From positions 372,001 to 436,000 of the forward strand of contig CAXRGQ010000006.1 of assembly GCA_964230215.1 (NCBI GenBank): a stretch of DNA of 64,000 nucleotides. Reading direction: 5' to 3'. Both the position numbers and the translations under genes were made by a program. The notes under the pieces are model-generated. The model was given only the letters and a program-made list of their open reading frames with translations, did no database searches and was not told the DNA's origin. Numbering within the stretch: position 1 is the stretch's first letter; each line of letters begins with the position of its first letter. Below, in pieces: positions 60,727 through 64,000 of this stretch. This stretch comes from JAUILH01 sp964230215. GTDB taxonomy: Bacteria > Bacteroidota > Bacteroidia > Flavobacteriales_D > JAUILH01.

Positions 60727-62520
60727 TTGATTTACATACTACTTTGTGCGCCATTTATAACATTGTCGCAAACTGTTGAATTAAGTAGTGATGAAAAATC
60801 ATATCTCGAGCAGCACTCAGTGGTATATTATGGATACGATCCTGCCTGGCATCCGCTTGAATTCGAATTAAATGGAGAACACGCTGGGATATCGAAAGAC
60901 TATTGTGATCTTATCTCTGAGCGCACAGGCCTGGTATTGAAAACACATCCAGAGGCGAAAGATTGGAAATCATCATTAGAATTATTCCAGAAAGGTGAGA
61001 TTCAGGTCTTACCATGCATAGCAAGCAACGATGAACGTCTAAAAACGATGGACTTTAGCCCTGCTTACTTGAGTTATTCGTTTGTAATTGTCACTCTTAA
61101 AGATGGAGATTTTGTGGGTGACCTGAGAGATTTAAGTGGTAAAACCGTTGCCCTTCCAGATGGATATGCTGTTACAAAATTAGTTGAGGATACGCATAAA
61201 GGAATAAATATATCCTACCAAGAAGATGTAAAGGCGTGTTTGATGGAAATTTCAAGCGGAAAAGCTGATGCCACAATAGCCAATCTTGCAGTGGCTAGTC
61301 ATTATCTCAACTATGAAGGTTTCGAAAATCTCAAAATAGCAGCTCCAACGGACTTCCCGAATATAGAAACAAGGTTTGCAGTGAGTAAAGGAGATACCGT
61401 ACTTCTAAGTTTAATCAACAAAGGATTGAACACTATTACGGCAGAAGAAAGAAGGGATATTGTGCAACATTGGGTATCTGTTACTTACGAACACGGAGTT
61501 GATATGGCCAGAATATGGCGCATTGCACTTATCTGTATTGGAATTACATTGGTGATATTTATCGTAATATTTATTTGGAATAGGAAACTCAAGAAAGAAA
61601 TCACTTTAAGACAGGCGGCTGAGGCAGAACTTCAAGAGAGCTACAATGAAATCTCTGATCAGAAAATGATCATTGAAATGAAAAATGATGAAGTACTCGA
61701 CAGTATAAAGTACGCCAAGCGATTACAAGAGGCCATAATGCCATCCTTGGAAACTATTAATGAGCAGTTGCCCAAGAACTTTGTACTCTACAAGCCGAAA
61801 GATATTATCGCTGGTGATTTTTATTGGTTCGACACCGTTAAATCTAAGTCGAACGAGGATGGAGAAGAAGTAACTCAAATGTTCATTGCAGCTGCAGATT
61901 GCACTGGTCATGGGGTACCGGGCGCGATGGTAAGTGTTGTGTGCTCTAATGCCCTCAATCGATCTTTATTAGAACATCATATTTATGACCCTGGAAAACT
62001 CCTAGATAAGACGACAGATTTAGTGATAGACCGTTTTTCGAAATCGGAGGACAATGTTAAAGATGGGATGGATATTTCACTTTGTTCTATTACCTATCGC
62101 ACTAATCATGTTGATGTGAATTATGCTGGTGCACACAATAATCTTTGGATAATTTCAAAAAGTGCTGATTTAGGTTTTGAAACCAAATGTGTTGCAAACG
62201 AAACTGAGGATTTGTTTTTGCATGAAGTTAGCGCCACACGACAACCAGTAGGTAAATTTGCTAACAGAAAGCCATTCGAAACGAAAAAAATGAAGCTTGG
62301 GCTAGGCGATCGATTATACTTATACTCAGATGGATTTGCTGACCAATTTGGCGGCAATATGGGCAAAAAAATGAAGAGTAAAGCATTTAAAAAACTTGTT
62401 TTGTCATTGAGCCATCTCAAGATCCAAGAGCAATGCAAATTTTTAGATGAGGCCTTTGAAAACTGGAAGAGCGATTACGAGCAATTGGATGATGTATGTG
62501 TAATTGGTATTGAGTTATAG
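60727..62520 (+). CDS. periplasmic solute-binding sensor fused to SpoIIE-type PP2C phosphatase
   Basis: 597 aa; TTG at 60727 is the best start (no ATG in frame upstream), giving a short signal MIYILLCAPFITLSQ. Residues about 20-250 are a family-3 solute-binding domain (VVYYGYDPAWHPLEFELNGEHAGISKDYCDLI, LSGKTVALPDGYAV, GKADATIANLAVASHYL), as in BvgS/HisJ-type sensors. A transmembrane helix spans about 262-283 (IALICIGITLVIFIVIFIW). A coiled coil leads to the SpoIIE phosphatase (IIAGDFYW, AADCTGHGVPGAM, YAGAHNN, YLYSDGFADQFGG, LDDVCVIGIEL). It should turn periplasmic ligand binding into dephosphorylation of a cytoplasmic protein. The ligand resembles amino acids by family only. Confidence 0.9.
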   Translation: MIYILLCAPFITLSQTVELSSDEKSYLEQHSVVYYGYDPAWHPLEFELNGEHAGISKDYCDLISERTGLVLKTHPEAKDWKSSLELFQKGEIQVLPCIASNDERLKTMDFSPAYLSYSFVIVTLKDGDFVGDLRDLSGKTVALPDGYAVTKLVEDTHKGINISYQEDVKACLMEISSGKADATIANLAVASHYLNYEGFENLKIAAPTDFPNIETRFAVSKGDTVLLSLINKGLNTITAEERRDIVQHWVSVTYEHGVDMARIWRIALICIGITLVIFIVIFIWNRKLKKEITLRQAAEAELQESYNEISDQKMIIEMKNDEVLDSIKYAKRLQEAIMPSLETINEQLPKNFVLYKPKDIIAGDFYWFDTVKSKSNEDGEEVTQMFIAAADCTGHGVPGAMVSVVCSNALNRSLLEHHIYDPGKLLDKTTDLVIDRFSKSEDNVKDGMDISLCSITYRTNHVDVNYAGAHNNLWIISKSADLGFETKCVANETEDLFLHEVSATRQPVGKFANRKPFETKKMKLGLGDRLYLYSDGFADQFGGNMGKKMKSKAFKKLVLSLSHLKIQEQCKFLDEAFENWKSDYEQLDDVCVIGIEL

Positions 62521-62524
62521 GCTT

Positions 62525-63115
62525 ATGATAGAAGAGTTAGCTAAGACCTTGTCTGGTATCGATATCTACTTATTAGATCAAGTGATGAAAGGTCGTATTA
62601 GTGCTTCAACCAAAATATTAGATGCTGGTTGTGGGAGTGGAAGAAATGCACTTGCACTTGAACGTTTTGGATGTAAGAATATCACAGCGTTTGATTCTAA
62701 TGAGCTCGCTGTTGATGGCTTAGAAACAAATTCAACCAAGATATTAACACACATATCTTCTATTGAGGATTATACCACCAAAGAAAGTTTTGATTTTATA
62801 ATCTGTAATGCTGTTTTACATTTTGCCATGAATCATGAGCATTTCCATACCATGATTCAATCATTATGCAATTGCATGCATCCCAAGAGTGTATTGTTTA
62901 TCAGGATGACGAGTGATTTTGCAGTAAATGGATCATACATGCCAAATGAAAATGGTATAGCCAGTTTAGCTGATGGAACGGAAAGGTATCTATTAGACGC
63001 TACTCGACTAAATGAACTTAACACCATACATCACCTTCAACTGGTAGAACCATTAAAAACGGTGAATGTGAACAATCTTAGGTCTATTAGCACTTTAATT
63101 CTTCAAAAATCATAA
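62525..63115 (+). CDS. class I SAM-dependent methyltransferase
   Basis: 196 aa from the ATG at 62525, 4 nt after the phosphatase stop; the frame from 62504 would overlap it. Motif I is KILDAGCGSGRNALALERFG, followed by ITAFDSNELAV (acidic ribose-binding residue) and FDFIICNAVLHFAMNHEHF. This is a TehB/UbiE-like fold. The substrate cannot be named; the late segment FIRMTSDFAVNG is variable in the superfamily. Probably cotranscribed with the phosphatase gene. Confidence 0.85.
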   Translation: MIEELAKTLSGIDIYLLDQVMKGRISASTKILDAGCGSGRNALALERFGCKNITAFDSNELAVDGLETNSTKILTHISSIEDYTTKESFDFIICNAVLHFAMNHEHFHTMIQSLCNCMHPKSVLFIRMTSDFAVNGSYMPNENGIASLADGTERYLLDATRLNELNTIHHLQLVEPLKTVNVNNLRSISTLILQKS

Positions 63116-63150
63116 GTACGTTTAATGATAGTTATTCGTACCTTTACATC

Positions 63151-63345
63151 ATGGAATTGATATTACTAAGCATAGGATTGATGGCCTTGGCGGTCGCTGG
63201 TATCGCTATAAAGATTTGGGCAAAGAAAGATGGCGAATTCGCTGGCACTTGCGCAAGTAATAATCCATTACTTAACGAAGAAGGTGCATCATGCTCAATT
63301 TGCGGGGCGCGTCCTGAAGAGAAATGTAAAAATGAAGCCGTTTAA
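63151..63345 (+). CDS. nqrM: NqrM-like Na+-NQR maturation factor
   Basis: A 64-aa protein: one N-terminal transmembrane helix (MELILLSIGLMALAVAGIAIKIW) and a short tail with four cysteines (GTCASNN, CSICGARPEEKC). This matches NqrM (formerly DUF539), which helps install the Fe centre between NqrD and NqrE of the sodium-pumping NADH:quinone reductase. The neighbour apbE, needed to flavinylate NqrB/NqrC, supports the call. TACCTTTA lies 4 nt before the ATG. Its stop overlaps the apbE stop (convergent). Confidence 0.88.
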   Translation: MELILLSIGLMALAVAGIAIKIWAKKDGEFAGTCASNNPLLNEEGASCSICGARPEEKCKNEAV

Positions 63346-64000
63346 GGTAGGAATTCATCAAACAGCCTTGAGTGCCATGTCTCAAGCGTACCATCTATAT
63401 CATATATAAGGTAAACTTCAAGGTTTCTTGGGTTTTCATCTCCAAGTACAAACGCCTTTGTTTTTTCAAGCCCCATTACCATAAATGCCGTGGCATAGGC
63501 ATCTGCAATAGCGGCCGAATTAGCAATTACAGTAACGCTGAGTAAATTGTTAGAACTAGGGTAGCCCGTTGATGGATCAATTGTGTGAGACATGCGTTTC
63601 CCATCCACCATTTTAAACTTTCTATAACTTCCAGATGTAGCTAAGGCCCTATTTTCGAGTGGAACTTTTAGCATAAACTCATCATCCATAGTTGATTTCT
63701 CTTCTTTAGGTTGTTCTATACCAATAATCCAAGGTCCTCCCTGTGGGCTTTTTCCGGATGTCACTAGTTCACCACCAATTTCTACCATGTAATCATTGAT
63801 GCCTTGCGCTTTTAAGAAGTCTGCTACTCTATCTACACTATATCCTTGAGCAATCGCATTCATCTCAATCTTAACACCTTTGGGCACGCTAAATTTATTT
63901 GAGTCTGGATTGTATTCAAGCAAATTATAATTACACAATGCACGGGTTGAATCGAGCTCATCTTTCGAGATGATCTCTAAATTCTTAAAATCTTCCCCCC
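63342..64000 (-). CDS. apbE: ApbE-family FAD:protein FMN transferase (5' end outside the window)
   Basis: About 219 residues are visible; the frame stays open to the window edge, so the N terminus is missing. Landmarks: VEIGGELVTSGKSPQGGPWIIGIEQP (G-G motif), ALATSGSYRKFKMVDGKRMSHTIDPSTGYPS (the conserved S/T-G-x-Y...H-I-x-D-P-x-T-G) and VTVIANSAAIADAYATAFMVMG (A-D-A-x-A-T metal site). ApbE attaches FMN covalently to threonines of NqrB, NqrC and RnfG-type proteins in the envelope. The adjacent nqrM-like gene indicates Na+-NQR maturation. Confidence 0.93.
   Translation of the reverse strand, partial: GEDFKNLEIISKDELDSTRALCNYNLLEYNPDSNKFSVPKGVKIEMNAIAQGYSVDRVADFLKAQGINDYMVEIGGELVTSGKSPQGGPWIIGIEQPKEEKSTMDDEFMLKVPLENRALATSGSYRKFKMVDGKRMSHTIDPSTGYPSSNNLLSVTVIANSAAIADAYATAFMVMGLEKTKAFVLGDENPRNLEVYLIYDIDGTLETWHSRLFDEFLP

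Overview
The window reads as a chromosomal segment of a Bacteroidota member, most likely a marine Flavobacteriales lineage (Cryomorphaceae/Crocinitomicaceae-like; the family is an inference). Reasons: low G+C, almost no Shine-Dalgarno sequences, TAnnTTTG-type -7 promoter boxes, type IX secretion (T9SS) sorting domains, PorP/SprF, SprB-type repeats, and Bacteroidota-typical families (DUF5686, DUF4199, DUF4293, DUF4924, DUF2490, LytS/LytTR). No phage, transposase, integrase or CRISPR array was seen.

Layout. 1-3329: end of an outer-membrane-like gene, a TPR protein, a THUMP-domain rRNA methyltransferase and a DUF2400 protein. 3330-3980: a CAU-anticodon tRNA with a long leader, followed by a gene-free stretch packed with hairpins, including a 36-bp tandem hairpin repeat. 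3983-7569: a small exported protein coupled to a secreted beta-propeller/caspase protein. 7570-10530: YdeI-like protein, T9SS-exported BNR protein, DUF1801. 10617-16643: a 2008-residue sensor with propeller, Y_Y_Y, membrane, PAS/GAF and SpoIIE phosphatase modules. 16673-20461: lipoprotein MsrA, DUF5686, GNAT.

20462-33784 (minus strand) is one tight operon: giant 2580-aa SprB-like adhesin, second type-B sorting-domain protein, PorP/SprF, an OmpA/PD40 protein, then a YkgJ-type cysteine-cluster protein. This is the usual layout of a T9SS-exported surface adhesin with its membrane partner and peptidoglycan anchor. 33936-43739 is mostly housekeeping: ABC exporter, TruA, metallophosphoesterase, DUF4293, Rho, DUF4199, Mpl-like ligase, HI0933 flavoprotein, MBL hydrolase. 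It is interrupted by a dispersed GC-rich repeat at about 40.09 and 43.87 kb. 44099-48498 (minus) holds a TPR protein, a PorE-like TPR/propeller/CRD/OmpA protein, and two small envelope proteins. 48597-57407: M42 peptidase, DUF2490 with CotH-like lipoprotein, a lipoprotein Skp/OmpH operon, DUF1853, a SiaC-family (DUF1987) protein, LytS/LytTR two-component pair, AcpH and Smr. 57498-64000: small exported proteins, CAP domain, MazG, a second SpoIIE phosphatase with a periplasmic solute-binding sensor, a methyltransferase, NqrM, and the 3' part of apbE.

Themes: (i) T9SS surface display; (ii) PP2C/SpoIIE signalling, with two large membrane phosphatases and a SiaC-type protein whose relatives are controlled by such phosphatases; (iii) several genes whose -7 box lies exactly 4 nt before the start codon, suggesting leaderless mRNAs. 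The least explained items are the caspase-propeller pair beside the hairpin-rich region after the tRNA, the dispersed repeat family, and the palindrome over the start codon at 58669.
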